A stretch of DNA of 64,000 nucleotides from Arthrobacter sp. SX1312 (GCF_002929295.1 NZ_PJIM01000004.1:1-64000); one strand, 5' to 3'; shown: positions 37,185 to 45,569, numbered from the stretch's first letter. The notes: generated by a model from the sequence alone, not told the origin. A program made the numbers and translations.

Positions 37185-38146
37185 GCTTCTCCGAGCACAC
37201 AACAGAGCAGCCGGTTCCCGGTAAGCGCACTCATCAGCGCCCGAGCCCCGAAACACTTCTTGGGCTGCTGGTCGGGGGTGCGGCGGGGGTGCTGGGCCTG
37301 GCCCCTTGGCTGATAGCCGGGGCCCGCCTACCGTTGCAGAACCTCTGGGCCACCATCGTGGATCCCGGCCAGATGCCGGTCGCACTCCTACCCCTGAGTC
37401 ATTACAGCCTGGTCACCATCGTCGTCCTCCTGGTGATCGGTGGAGCAGCAGCCGGCATCACACTGCGGATCTGGAACCCCAGCCAGTACAAGACAACGGT
37501 GAAGTACGCCGTAGCAGGAGTAAGCGCCGTCCAGCTCACCGCGGTGATCCAGTCCTTCACTGTCCTGCATACCGGGCTGATGGGAGGGAAGGCGGCAACC
37601 ATCTACTTCCTCGGGCTCCTCCTCGGAACCATCCTGTCCCTCGCCGCGTCAATCGCCCTGCTCATGCTCCTCGCTGCCAGATCGAAGACCCGGTTCGCCC
37701 TGGCCATCGGGATACTCTCCGTACCCTTAGCGACATGGGCAGCTGAATGGGTCATCGGCTTCATGGGCCCCATGGATCTCCCCTCATGGTTGCCACTCAT
37801 CAGCCGCTGGCTCCCCGCGATCCTCGTCGGCTGCACCCTGGCCTGGTTCGGTCTACGCTCAGCCCGAGACACCGCAATCTGGATCACCAATCTCGCCCTC
37901 CTCTGGCTCGTCCCCGCCCTGTTCACCTCCATCAACTTTGTCTTCGGGACACGGGTGACTCTCGGCAACCCGAGCGAGATGCTCCAACTCAGCCAACAGA
38001 TCCTTACCTCAACACTCGGCGCCGAAGGAGGCGCGGCCCCCGTGGTGCTGCTCGCCCTGATCATCGCGATCCTGGGAACCGGCACCAAACTCATCACAAC
38101 CCGGACCACAACCCCCGCCAACGGCCGGCCTCCAGCAAGCACATAA
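37181..38146 (+). CDS. Polytopic membrane protein, unknown function
   Basis: 321 residues with about eight hydrophobic segments and a hydrophilic N-terminal extension of about 25 residues with EHTTEQPVPGKRTHQRP. No transporter signature recognised. Coupled to the 54-residue membrane protein upstream by a 4-base overlap. Confidence 0.7.
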   Translation: MSFSEHTTEQPVPGKRTHQRPSPETLLGLLVGGAAGVLGLAPWLIAGARLPLQNLWATIVDPGQMPVALLPLSHYSLVTIVVLLVIGGAAAGITLRIWNPSQYKTTVKYAVAGVSAVQLTAVIQSFTVLHTGLMGGKAATIYFLGLLLGTILSLAASIALLMLLAARSKTRFALAIGILSVPLATWAAEWVIGFMGPMDLPSWLPLISRWLPAILVGCTLAWFGLRSARDTAIWITNLALLWLVPALFTSINFVFGTRVTLGNPSEMLQLSQQILTSTLGAEGGAAPVVLLALIIAILGTGTKLITTRTTTPANGRPPAST

Positions 38147-38280
38147 CCCCCCACCACGACAAGACTGCCGCCCTGCCCGAAGTCGCTGCGCGGACTCACA
38201 GCTCGACGACCCGGTACGCGCCCGAACCACTACCCGGTACCTGATCTTCACCGATCACTGGCAGCGGACACGAATACCGG

Positions 38281-38826
38281 TCAGCGACCCCAGCCGGACA
38301 GGACCTCCTCGAGCCGCCGCCGCCGGTCCGTACGGAGCCGGCCCTTCCGGTGCCAGGTGCGTTGCCGGCCCAGCCACACGGCAAGGACCGTCTCGTCCGG
38401 GTGCCGGACGCGGTCATAGACCGGGAACCGCCCGGTACCAGCCCGAAATTGCTGCACCTCGTCGAGGCGCCGCTCCCACAGCGCGTCGGCGTTACCCCGC
38501 CGGGTACCGACCCACTCCCCCAGCGCATTCAAAGCTTGAGTTCGGTCGGGGGTGAGGGTGCCGGCGTCGTGATTCCTGCGCTGGTTCTCCAACCACCGAT
38601 ACAGCACACGACTGTCCGGGCTGTCGTTCTGCGCCGGGATCCGCCCGTGCTCGCGCACATGCGCTGTGAGCCGGTTGTAGTGCTCCCACCACACCTGCTC
38701 CCGGGTCCGCCGTCGATGCTTCCTGTTCGCCGGCCACGCCGGCTGGTCGTGGACCAACCAGCACGCGTCGAACCATGCCGGGTCCCGTTCGATCTGCCGG
38801 TTCACGGCCCGGATCACGCGCTTCAC
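38281..38826 (-). CDS. Helicase-associated-domain protein (downstream part of an interrupted gene)
   Basis: 181 residues from a GTG at 38826. Two helicase-associated repeats are visible: WWEHYNRLTAHVREHGRIPAQ ... LYRWLENQRRNHDAGTLTPDR and WERRLDEVQQFRAGTGRFPVYD ... LAVWLGRQRTWHRKGRL. In other proteins these repeats follow a helicase core, which is lacking here. The frame continues upstream without shift through a single TAG (38839-38841) into the 65-residue ORF, and the junction reads like one helix-turn-helix, so the original gene was probably 38281-39036. Confidence 0.65.
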   Translation of the reverse strand: MKRVIRAVNRQIERDPAWFDACWLVHDQPAWPANRKHRRRTREQVWWEHYNRLTAHVREHGRIPAQNDSPDSRVLYRWLENQRRNHDAGTLTPDRTQALNALGEWVGTRRGNADALWERRLDEVQQFRAGTGRFPVYDRVRHPDETVLAVWLGRQRTWHRKGRLRTDRRRRLEEVLSGWGR

Positions 38827-38838
38827 GGTGACCCGGCA

Positions 38839-39036
38839 CTAGGCGGCAATCACCGGCGCCGGCACCCCGCGGGAGTACATGAGCAGCCACTCCTGCCGGC
38901 TCTCACACGCCACCCACAGGCACTCGCCCTCGGGCACGATCGGCTCACCCACGCCCGCGAGGACCGTCATCGCGTCGTCTCGGCGTTCCGACGGCGCCTT
39001 TATCGGGTCAGCAGGGGCCTGGGTGAGGGTCTGCAT
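38839..39036 (-). CDS. N-terminal part of the interrupted HTH/helicase-associated protein
   Basis: 65 residues ending ECLWVACESRQEWLLMYSRGVPAPVIAA, the first helices of a helix-turn-helix whose second part (CRVTVKRVIRAVNRQIE) follows the TAG in the same frame. The ATG at 39036 has no strong ribosome site. Either a nonsense mutation has split one gene, or a GTG restart yields two polypeptides. Confidence 0.45.
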   Translation of the reverse strand: MQTLTQAPADPIKAPSERRDDAMTVLAGVGEPIVPEGECLWVACESRQEWLLMYSRGVPAPVIAA

Positions 39037-39080
39037 GGGGTTCAGGTCGCCCAGTCCGGGTCGTAGGCGGGGTGTGCGGC

Positions 39081-39401
39081 TCAGGGCAGGGCGAGCAGCT
39101 CAAGGACCGTCTGCATGTAGTCCTGATCTCCGGCCGGCTCATATGCCCAGTCGATGCTCTGGACGTGCGCCACGAGGCGGCGCTTGACCTCACACTCGAC
39201 CAGCAACCGCTCCCCCACCAGGACCGGCATCACGCCGGCCCCAGCGAGCACCTGCAAATCGTCGGCGACACGCGCCAGGATGAACGCAGCGAGCTCATCC
39301 ATCGCGTCCCCCTGGCCTCCGAATCCCGACTCGTCCACCTGACTCATCCAGTCCGTCTGGTCCGTCCGGGCTGTTTGGTCCGTATTGTTCGTGCGGTTCA
39401 T
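39081..39401 (-). CDS. DUF6221-family protein
   Basis: 106 residues from the ATG at 39401. Signature of DUF6221: MDELAAFILARVADDLQ, ECEVKRRLVAHVQSIDW and MQTVLELLALP at the end. Common on actinobacterial phages and plasmids; function unknown. An in-frame start further upstream (39530) would lie in a Gly/Arg-rich stretch and is less likely. Confidence 0.7.
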   Translation of the reverse strand: MNRTNNTDQTARTDQTDWMSQVDESGFGGQGDAMDELAAFILARVADDLQVLAGAGVMPVLVGERLLVECEVKRRLVAHVQSIDWAYEPAGDQDYMQTVLELLALP

Positions 39402-39565
39402 GGTGTCGAGGGTAACCAGAGGACACGCAGGGCGGGGGTGCGGCGCACCCACCTGTGGACGGCTTTGAGCTCCACCCTCACGGGCTCCACCCGCCCACAC
39501 ATGGATGCCCCACACCCCTCGTGTCCGCAACTGGGTTCGGCTGTCGGGTTCGGCTTCCTAAATAA

Positions 39566-39581
39566 TCGAACCTGTGTTCTA
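39566..39581. promoter_or_regulatory. LexA-type SOS box
   Basis: TCGAACCTGTGTTCTA fits the actinobacterial/Bacillus-type LexA box CGAACNNNNGTTCG with one change at the last base. It stands 52 bp before the ATG of the next gene, in a locally A/T-rich promoter region. A second GAAC-N2-GTTC palindrome lies at 39589-39598. Confidence 0.6.
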
Positions 39582-39633
39582 TTTTAAGGAACCTGTTCGA
39601 GGGACGGCAGGACGGATCAGGAGAAACACACCC

Positions 39634-40065
39634 ATGGCGACCACGACCACCCACCGCAGAAACACCACCCACCCATACACCCCCGCGCACGGCGCCAGGG
39701 CCGGCGGCAGGACGGGCAGTGGGGCCAACAGTGGGGCCACTGGTGGGCCGGGCGCCGATCTGGTGCTCGATGAGGCCGCGGCCGTCCGGTTCCTACCCTC
39801 AGGGCTCCCGCTGGCGCTGCGCTGGCGGGGCGGCCTATGGCAGGTCATCGGCACACCCGAATCCTGGTCCAACCCGGGCAACCGGCCAGGATTCGTGTCC
39901 GCGCCGACTCCCCTACCCATGCCCGGTGGTAGTGCTGGCACCCGGTTCTGGCGGTTCCAGGTACAGACCGGGCCGGCGTCCCCGGTCCTGGAATTCGAGA
40001 TGAGCGCGGACCCACAATCAACCAACTGGCGGCTGCGCCGCGTCACCACCGTCGACGGGTTCTGA
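39634..40065 (+). CDS. DUF6504-like hypothetical protein behind an SOS box
   Basis: 143 residues from the ATG at 39634 (GGAGAAAC upstream). Low-complexity N terminus, then a beta-rich domain with LPLALRWRGGLWQVIGTPESW and FWRFQVQ...LEFEMSADPQSTNWRLRRV. This resembles DUF6504, a small domain often found with the imuB/dnaE2 mutagenesis genes of Actinobacteria; the assignment is from memory and tentative. The LexA-type box upstream agrees with a DNA-damage role. Confidence 0.5.
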   Translation: MATTTTHRRNTTHPYTPAHGARAGGRTGSGANSGATGGPGADLVLDEAAAVRFLPSGLPLALRWRGGLWQVIGTPESWSNPGNRPGFVSAPTPLPMPGGSAGTRFWRFQVQTGPASPVLEFEMSADPQSTNWRLRRVTTVDGF

Positions 40066-40105
40066 ACCGGCGGCAGGCAGGCAGCGACCGGGGCATGACG
40101 GGGTT

Positions 40106-40378
40106 ATGGGCGGGTCGAGAAGGTACGGCAAGCATTACGCCAGGCTGATGGACGACAGAATCGAGGAGTTCGTCATGCGCGAGGAGCTAATCATGCTCAC
40201 TGCGGCCGAACTCGACCTCGAGAACTGTCGGCCCACCGACTTCCCGGAGCCGCGCCGGGTGTACGCGTGGGTCCGTTACCCCTCCAAAGCGATCCGGGTC
40301 CAGGCCCACGCCATCTCCTACACCAGAACCGCGGTCAGGATTCGATTCCTCGAGCCCGTCATCAAAATCCCGCGTTAG
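40106..40378 (+). CDS. Hypothetical plasmid protein
   Basis: 90 residues, starting MGGSRRYGKHYARLMDDRIEE; the rest is a small alpha/beta domain ending VRIRFLEPVIKIPR. The opening is common in small actinobacterial plasmid/phage proteins, but no function is known to me. It follows the SOS-box gene by 40 bp and may be cotranscribed with it. Confidence 0.6.
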   Translation: MGGSRRYGKHYARLMDDRIEEFVMREELIMLTAAELDLENCRPTDFPEPRRVYAWVRYPSKAIRVQAHAISYTRTAVRIRFLEPVIKIPR

Positions 40379-40441
40379 GGCTGGATATGGCTCAGCGCCG
40401 TCACCCCGGAACGCTAGAGCCCGATCATCCGCGAAACAGCC

Positions 40442-40693
40442 CTACATGCTAGCGAGGTGCTTCTGGCAGCTCTGGGAGACGACCCGCAGGGTGCTAGGCG
40501 GATTATTAATCAGTGCCGCTTTCGGCCTTGTGGGGCGTCGCTGCAGATCGCCGCCGCAGTTCGGGCAGGACCGGTTCTCGAACCGGTCCACGCACTCCGG
40601 GCACCAGGTGCACTCGAAGGTGCAGATGTACGCCTCGTCAGAGGGGGCGATGTCCTGATCGCAGCATTCACAATTCGGGCGGATCTCCAGCAT
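40442..40693 (-). CDS. DUF1272-family zinc-ribbon protein
   Basis: 83 residues. MLEIRPNCECCDQDIAPSDEAYICTFECTWCPECVDRF ... CPNCGGDLQRRPTRP is the DUF1272 pattern with four Cys pairs for zinc. Such proteins are short and of unknown function. The usual length (about 60-85) and the start agree. Confidence 0.9.
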   Translation of the reverse strand: MLEIRPNCECCDQDIAPSDEAYICTFECTWCPECVDRFENRSCPNCGGDLQRRPTRPKAALINNPPSTLRVVSQSCQKHLASM

Positions 40694-40760
40694 GAAAAAA
40701 CCCTAAGCCAGGGCTCCCACCTCCGACGAAAGGGGCAGATCCCGCTCACACGCGGATCGG

Positions 40761-41504
40761 CTATCGGGTCAGGTTCAGGCTGCCAGGTTTGTGCCGCACG
40801 AAACCGAATCGCTCATAAATCACCGCGATCTTCTCCGACGCCGCCGTGGCAACAACCGGGGCCCCGACGGGGATGAAGGCCTCGATCGCAGCCTTCGCGA
40901 AGTCCAGGCCCCGCCACCGCGCACCGGGTGCGGACGCGAGGGCCTGCGCCACCCAATAAGGACCCCTCGGACGCGTCATCACCGCCTCGATGACAGAAGA
41001 CAAACTCCCACCGGCCGACGGCGCCAGACACACGAGCCCCACCGCAAACCAGAGCGGCCACAACACAGCAACCCACGGTGGCACCGAATCATCCAACCCC
41101 ATCACGGCAAACAGCCACAGAACGAACGCAACCAAGGAACCCAAAAAAACGAGGACGAGCGATCCGGCACGCTGCACGGCCTTCCTCGGATTCCTGGCCT
41201 CGGTCAGGAAAATCACGGCATCACGCGACGGGGTGGTAATCACATCCCCTGCCGGGATGTACATGAGAAAGAGAAGAACGAGAATCGGCAGCATCAGCAC
41301 AGCTCGGCAACGCCCCCACCAGCGAACCCGAGCCCCTTTCCCACGGCTCAGAGCCAACGACGTATTCCAACTCACGGCAAACACATCACCAAGACGCGCA
41401 CGCCTCACTTCCGGCTGACCGCCGACACCTGGATCCATAGAACACGATGCTACGGAACACTCCGCCCGTGGACGATCACTCCGGTCGATACCCCGAAGAC
41501 TCAC
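40761..41504 (-). CDS. Membrane protein with acetyltransferase-like tail
   Basis: 247 residues if begun at the GTG 41504; the start is uncertain. Three hydrophobic segments (AVLMLPILVLLFLMYIP, LVLVFLGSLVAFVLWLF, VAVLWPLWFAVGLVCLA) are followed by a tail (WVAQALASAPGARWRGLDFAKAAI ... ASEKIAVIYERFGFVRH) reminiscent of the last helices and strand of a GNAT domain. Family not recognised. A 6-bp inverted repeat (CACTCC/GGAGTG) overlaps the presumed start. Confidence 0.55.
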   Translation of the reverse strand: MSLRGIDRSDRPRAECSVASCSMDPGVGGQPEVRRARLGDVFAVSWNTSLALSRGKGARVRWWGRCRAVLMLPILVLLFLMYIPAGDVITTPSRDAVIFLTEARNPRKAVQRAGSLVLVFLGSLVAFVLWLFAVMGLDDSVPPWVAVLWPLWFAVGLVCLAPSAGGSLSSVIEAVMTRPRGPYWVAQALASAPGARWRGLDFAKAAIEAFIPVGAPVVATAASEKIAVIYERFGFVRHKPGSLNLTR

Positions 41505-41670
41505 TCCTTTGGAGTGAACTCCAGCACAGAACCATCCATAAATACCTGTACATGCGCTGATAGAAACACTGAAGTGCGCCCGCCGATTCAGGCAATGGTA
41601 GCCGACGGACCAAATCGGCTATCAGCCGAGTAATGCTCCGGGGTTTTTCGAGTACTAGGTCGATGTGCAG

Positions 41671-41693
41671 AACATATTCATTTGCGATAGGGT
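41671..41693 (+). promoter_or_regulatory. Promoter block of lsr2 copy 2
   Basis: AACATATTCATTTGCGATAGGGT: the -10 box TAGGGT at 41688-41693 is 53 bp before the ATG. The block matches the one before lsr2 copy 1 (34515-34545) except for a few bases and one length difference. Confidence 0.5.
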
Positions 41694-41745
41694 TAACGAA
41701 TGGGGTTCAGCAATTCGGATTCACAATTTTAGGAGTAACCAGATA

Positions 41746-42093
41746 ATGGCACAGCGCGTACAGGTCGAACTCGTCGATGATCTCACCGGTGAAACAGCCC
41801 AGGAAACCGTCCGCTTCGGGGTCGACGGGACCGAGTACGAGATCGATCTGACCACCGAGAACGCCCAGAAACTTCGCTCCACACTTACCGAGTACGCGGA
41901 CAAAGCCCGCAAGGCCACCGGCCGACGCGGCCAGGGCAGCAAGTCCGCCACATCAGCGGGGTCGGCCTCGGGCAAATCCAAGCGTGAGGAAACCCAGCGG
42001 ATCCGCCAGTGGGCGCAAGAGAACGGGCACTCAACCAGCGCCCGCGGACGGATCTCCCAGTCCATCGTCGACGCCTACAACGCAGCCCACTAA
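41746..42093 (+). CDS. lsr2: Lsr2-family nucleoid-associated protein (copy 2)
   Basis: 115 residues, differing from copy 1 in about a dozen positions plus a one-residue length change in the basic linker; the DNA-binding helix IRQWAQENGHSTSARGRISQSIVDAYNAAH is kept. The ATG at 41746 follows AGGAGTAACC. The two lsr2 genes are in inverted orientation 7.3 kb apart. A very strong hairpin ends the transcript. Function as for copy 1. Confidence 0.95.
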   Translation: MAQRVQVELVDDLTGETAQETVRFGVDGTEYEIDLTTENAQKLRSTLTEYADKARKATGRRGQGSKSATSAGSASGKSKREETQRIRQWAQENGHSTSARGRISQSIVDAYNAAH

Positions 42094-42106
42094 CCCCACT
42101 CCCCCA

Positions 42107-42148
42107 CCGGTTGGCCCGCACCGGTGACCACCGGTGCGGGCCAACCGG
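42107..42148. terminator. Very strong hairpin after lsr2 copy 2
   Basis: Perfect 20-bp stem, left arm beginning CCGGTTGGCCCGCACC, with only 2 bases between arms, 13 bp past the lsr2 stop. No U-tract; the stability alone suggests a terminator or transcript-stabilising stem. Confidence 0.75.
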
Positions 42149-42239
42149 CGGCGTGCTCCGGTGATCCCGGCGCAGACATCCGCTGGATTAGTCCTGATTT
42201 TGATCCTGGCTCTAGAGCGGCTGGTCGAAACGTGTACGC

Positions 42240-42362
42240 ACCTCGACCGCCGGCCGCCCGGGCGATCTCGCCCCAGGATTCACCCTCATTCCGGGCAAGC
42301 CTCGTCGCGGCCGCCATCTCCCGCTCCGCACGCGACAACCTTTCCTGCTGTCCCGCCAGCCT
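42240..42362 (-). pseudogene. Fragment of a small HTH-like protein
   Basis: Read leftward the frame gives AGQQERLSRAEREMAAATRLARNEGESWGEIARAAGG, a pattern (AxxxAGxSWxEIARALG) seen in small actinobacterial regulators and sigma-like HTH proteins. After this the frame runs through the lsr2 terminator with unlikely composition. No good start. Probably a truncated relic. Confidence 0.35.
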
Positions 42363-42601
42363 GTGACCAGCCGACCCCGTCCGAACATGTCCTCATCATC
42401 GGAGACCTCAAACAATCCCCCAGAAGCCGCTACGAGTACAGCACCCTCGCGACCTCATCCGGGAGAAAACGTCGAATCCATTGGCATCGCCGGAGCCGGC
42501 ATTCGGTGGTCTCCTCATCAGCTCAGCTCCCCACAGCACTCTCGAGTGATGCCGTGGCCTCAACAGGCCTAGCGAAGAGGACCACAGAGCCGGCCTGACG
42601 G

Positions 42602-43081
42602 TTAGCCCTTCACGTAGCGCGGCTCCAGTCCTAGGCCACGGGCTATCGCTTCCTCACTTACTCCATGGATTTCACCCTCATGCTGAAGGAGCATGTCGAT
42701 GGCCACGCGAATGAGCGTGTTATCGGTGATGCGTTCCCCGACCGTGCTGCCATTGGGTAGACGCCGCTCAGCGTTGAGCCGCCGCGCGATCATCGTGAGC
42801 GCATCAGCTTGGTCGGCGTGAATCCGCGCTTCCCGCCTCTGCAACTGAAGATACTTCGGTACTACCGAAGTTACAGAGTCTGTCCTTTCCGATTCCTCGA
42901 CCGCGGAGAAATTGACCAGCGGTACGTTGGGCGACTGCTCCGAAGCCGAGGATGAGTCGGTGGTTTCCCCGCGGTCGGCAGGCTGTGACCGGTTGGCCTT
43001 GATGAGCCGATCAACACCAGGAGCCTTGGCGGCCTTTGGTGCTAAACCACTGAGGGTACGTCGGGCTGGCTGTGTAGTCAT
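42602..43081 (-). CDS. parB: Small partition protein, partner of ParA
   Basis: 159 residues. A flexible Ser/Thr-rich N-terminal half, then EARIHADQADALTMIARRLNAERRLPNGSTVGERITDNTLIRVAIDMLLQHEGEIHGVSE, which looks like a ribbon-helix-helix (NTLIRVAIDMLL). Its ATG immediately follows the parA stop (TAAATG). Partners of type Ib ParA are small RHH proteins that bind direct repeats; such repeats lie upstream of parA. Name inferred from context. Confidence 0.7.
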   Translation of the reverse strand: MTTQPARRTLSGLAPKAAKAPGVDRLIKANRSQPADRGETTDSSSASEQSPNVPLVNFSAVEESERTDSVTSVVPKYLQLQRREARIHADQADALTMIARRLNAERRLPNGSTVGERITDNTLIRVAIDMLLQHEGEIHGVSEEAIARGLGLEPRYVKG

Positions 43082-44011
43082 TTAGCTTTCCGCTCCAATT
43101 GGCCCAGTCGGGATCGAGGCCGCTTCACTGTCGGTAATCCGGGCAACCACTTCTTCTCCAAGTGCTTGGAAGTCCTCAGCAACTCCAACTGCGCTTTTGG
43201 AACGCGGCCCGTCATGTTCCTGTCCACTCCCCCGCCTCAATTCCCACCACTTAGGGGCAGCAAGTACTGCTTCTTCCAGCTCGAAGGCGAGCAGTCCTCG
43301 TTCGCGACTCTCTTGGGCCGCCGCCTCAGCATGGCGAATTGACGTCTCAAAGATCGGGGCGCCGGAACCAAGGTCTTGACGGATCGCCTCTCGGGCGCTT
43401 TCGGACACCCTCTTGGCGGAGCGGTTGACGCCGAATAGCACGATGCCAAGGAGGTCCAGATCGGGGTTGATAGAGACGACGGCATCAAGGCGACGTGCAA
43501 CATCGCGGAGCCCCTTACGGGAAGACGCGTCTGTTTTGACTGGAATCAGGGCCCATCGGGCTGCCGCAAGGGCGGCTTGCTGAAGGGTCTCCTGCCCGGG
43601 CGGACAGTCAATGAAGATGAGGTCGTACTTGTCAGCCAAGCCTTCAAGGCCATTGGCGAGGGCGCCCTTGGCCGCGGCTGGGTCTTTCTGAGCTTTCAGA
43701 GTGAGGCCCGCTGCGGCCATGTCCAAATGGGACCCTCCCATGAGGACGTCCAGGTTCTCCCTAATGCCAATTGTGGGTTTCGCGTCTGCGGCGAAGACGA
43801 GGGTCTGCGCGAGAGCCATCCCGTCATCGTTCGTCTCGGCGTCGGTGTAGCCGAGTTCCTCGGCAAGGTTCCCTTGGGGATCCATGTCCACCAGCAGTAC
43901 CCGGTACCCACTTGCAGCTAGCATCCCACCGATGTTTGCGGTGATCGTGGTCTTTCCGACACCGCCCTTGCCGTTCACTATGGCGACGACACGGTCTAAT
44001 CCTGATGACAC
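43082..44011 (-). CDS. parA: ParA-family partition ATPase
   Basis: 309 residues from the GTG at 44011 (AGGAG five bases upstream); an ATG at 44029 is an alternative giving six more residues. Deviant Walker A NGKGGVGKTTITANIGG near the N terminus, Walker A' VDMDPQGNL, Walker B YDLIFIDCPPG. It drives plasmid segregation by ATP-dependent DNA binding. The partner gene follows directly and the repeat array 80 bp upstream is the likely centromere. Confidence 0.92.
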   Translation of the reverse strand: MSSGLDRVVAIVNGKGGVGKTTITANIGGMLAASGYRVLLVDMDPQGNLAEELGYTDAETNDDGMALAQTLVFAADAKPTIGIRENLDVLMGGSHLDMAAAGLTLKAQKDPAAAKGALANGLEGLADKYDLIFIDCPPGQETLQQAALAAARWALIPVKTDASSRKGLRDVARRLDAVVSINPDLDLLGIVLFGVNRSAKRVSESAREAIRQDLGSGAPIFETSIRHAEAAAQESRERGLLAFELEEAVLAAPKWWELRRGSGQEHDGPRSKSAVGVAEDFQALGEEVVARITDSEAASIPTGPIGAES

Positions 44012-44091
44012 GTTCTCTCCTAGACCCATCATTCCCAGGCAGCCCAAGAGATGACGACGACACGGTATGTCTGTAGATCACAGACACCCTA

Positions 44092-44846
44092 AGTAACAGA
44101 CTACGTAACTAACGCCATCCTAACAGGACCACGCGACAAGCCGGTTCCCTTATGTGACAGGCATCTAACTCACGCTGATCCTGGGATGGACGACGGTAGT
44201 CTCAAACTAACAGACTCGGTTGCTTTATTGGCGAGTAGACCACTTGCAGAACCAGGCAACCGCGAAGCGCGGTACAACCGGCGAACCTGTGAACTTGATG
44301 AGACCCCTGCAGCCTGAACCTCTCGTCCCCGAAAGGATCAATGGAATGAGGCACCATCTCACAGAGCACGGATCAACCTCGCCGTTCAAAGCAGGAACAA
44401 CTGACGACCCACGCACCCGTTGAAACAACCCGTCAGTCTGGTAGTTACGTACACACGAAGTAACAGACTACGTAGGTAATTCGCCGTAGCAACACTGTGG
44501 AGAAGATCTACCCCGTCCGCGACGGAGTCTATTGGGTCTCCAATGGCCACTAACCCCGCTGTATCAGCGTAACAGAGTAACTTAGTAACAGACTTGGTAA
44601 TCACCAATCAAGAGTTGATCCATCAGCTAACAGAGCACAACGGGGGACGGAGCAGGGAGCGCCCTTAAGTCATCGTCCCTTTTGGCGACTGCTGAGGGTA
44701 GAAGCATCAATCAGCGAGACCGTAACTACCGCCTGGTCGGAGCCCCCCTTGACCGGTCGGTCGCGCCATCTCACAACATGAGGCGGCAGGCATGAGTATC
44801 GTTACTACGTTAGTTCGTTACAGACAGAGCAACCGACTAACAGACT
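44092..44846. repeat. Direct-repeat array (TAACAGACT), candidate partition site
   Basis: Five exact copies of TAACAGACT at 44094, 44208, 44461, 44586 and 44838, and variants TAACAGGAC (44121), TAACAGAGT (44570), TAACAGAGC (44628) and TTACAGACA (44818). Two copies (44094, 44461) extend into ACGTA. All face the same way, are irregularly spaced and lie upstream of parA in non-coding DNA. This is the layout of a centromere bound by an RHH partition protein, or of replication iterons. Confidence 0.7.
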
Positions 44847-45569
44847 ACCGGTACATCGACTTTGGCAGTTCGACCGTGGGCGGGGGAGTGGGTTTGGTGG
44901 TGGGGAAGGCCGATGCCGTCAAGCCGGGGGAGTTGATTGCTCGTCCTGCGGCTCGATGCCTCCTGGGCCGGCGTGGTGGGTGCCGGTGAAGTGACGGGGT
45001 GGCGGTCGGCCGACGGCGGACGGCGGACGGCGGACAGCGGACGGCGGACAGCGGACGGCGGACAGCGGACAGCGGACGGTGAGGGGCTACGCGTAGGCAG
45101 GGACCACAGTCGTGTGGTCCTCGCGGTGGGAGGCATTCTCACGAGTCCGGGAGGCCTGACTACGTCCGGTTTAGTGTCGGCGGCGCGAGATGCGGTCAGA
45201 CTGGCCGCAGGGTTCGATGCTGGTTGTGCTCGACGCGTCGCTCAGGAGGCTGTACACGCCCGCCGCTGGCTCGGGGTGACCTCTCCCTGTGGTCGGTGAC
45301 GCGGGCGGGGGTGTGCAGGCGGTCGGGCTGGTTCCTGCTGTACACGTGTGTGCGGGACAAGCAGCGAAGTGTGGGGAAGCTTGTGCCGTGCAGCAGGTGT
45401 ACAGGAGGCGCACGCGCGGACCCACGACCCCCGAACTACCACTTAGGCCTTGCTGGTTCGCGGAACCGGCTGACCTGCATGCTAATTGACGCAGATGAGC
45501 TGGTGAGTGGTGGGGGAGTGGGCATCATCACCGGATGGCCGGCGACCTAGGTGTCAGGGATTGGCAGTG
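44847..45569. other. Non-coding stretch between the repeat array and rep; candidate origin region
   Basis: No convincing gene. It holds the heptamer repeat (45012-45081) and three TGTACA palindromes (45251, 45339, 45398); a fourth TGTACA lies at about 47494, near the rep start. The stretch lies downstream of the leftward rep gene, a common position for a plasmid origin. No A/T-rich melting region is obvious. Confidence 0.4.
45012..45081. repeat. Ten tandem heptamers GACGGCG / GACAGCG
   Basis: Ten uninterrupted 7-bp units: GACGGCG three times, then alternating GACAGCG and GACGGCG, last unit GACGGTG. Not in an open gene. It may be a variable-number tract or a protein-binding array near the origin. 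Confidence 0.85.

Noticed and set aside
43082-44029. ParA and the 53554-54954 ATPase as two partition systems
   Set aside because: The second lies inside the transfer operon, has a modified Walker A and a long N-terminal linker, and has no partner of RHH or ParB type.
44092-44846. CRISPR-like direct repeats
   Set aside because: Repeat unit is 9 bp with irregular spacing of 24 to 253 bp; better explained as partition or replication repeats.
45012-45081. CRISPR array
   Set aside because: The repeats are only 7 bp and contiguous, with no spacers and no cas genes anywhere in the window.
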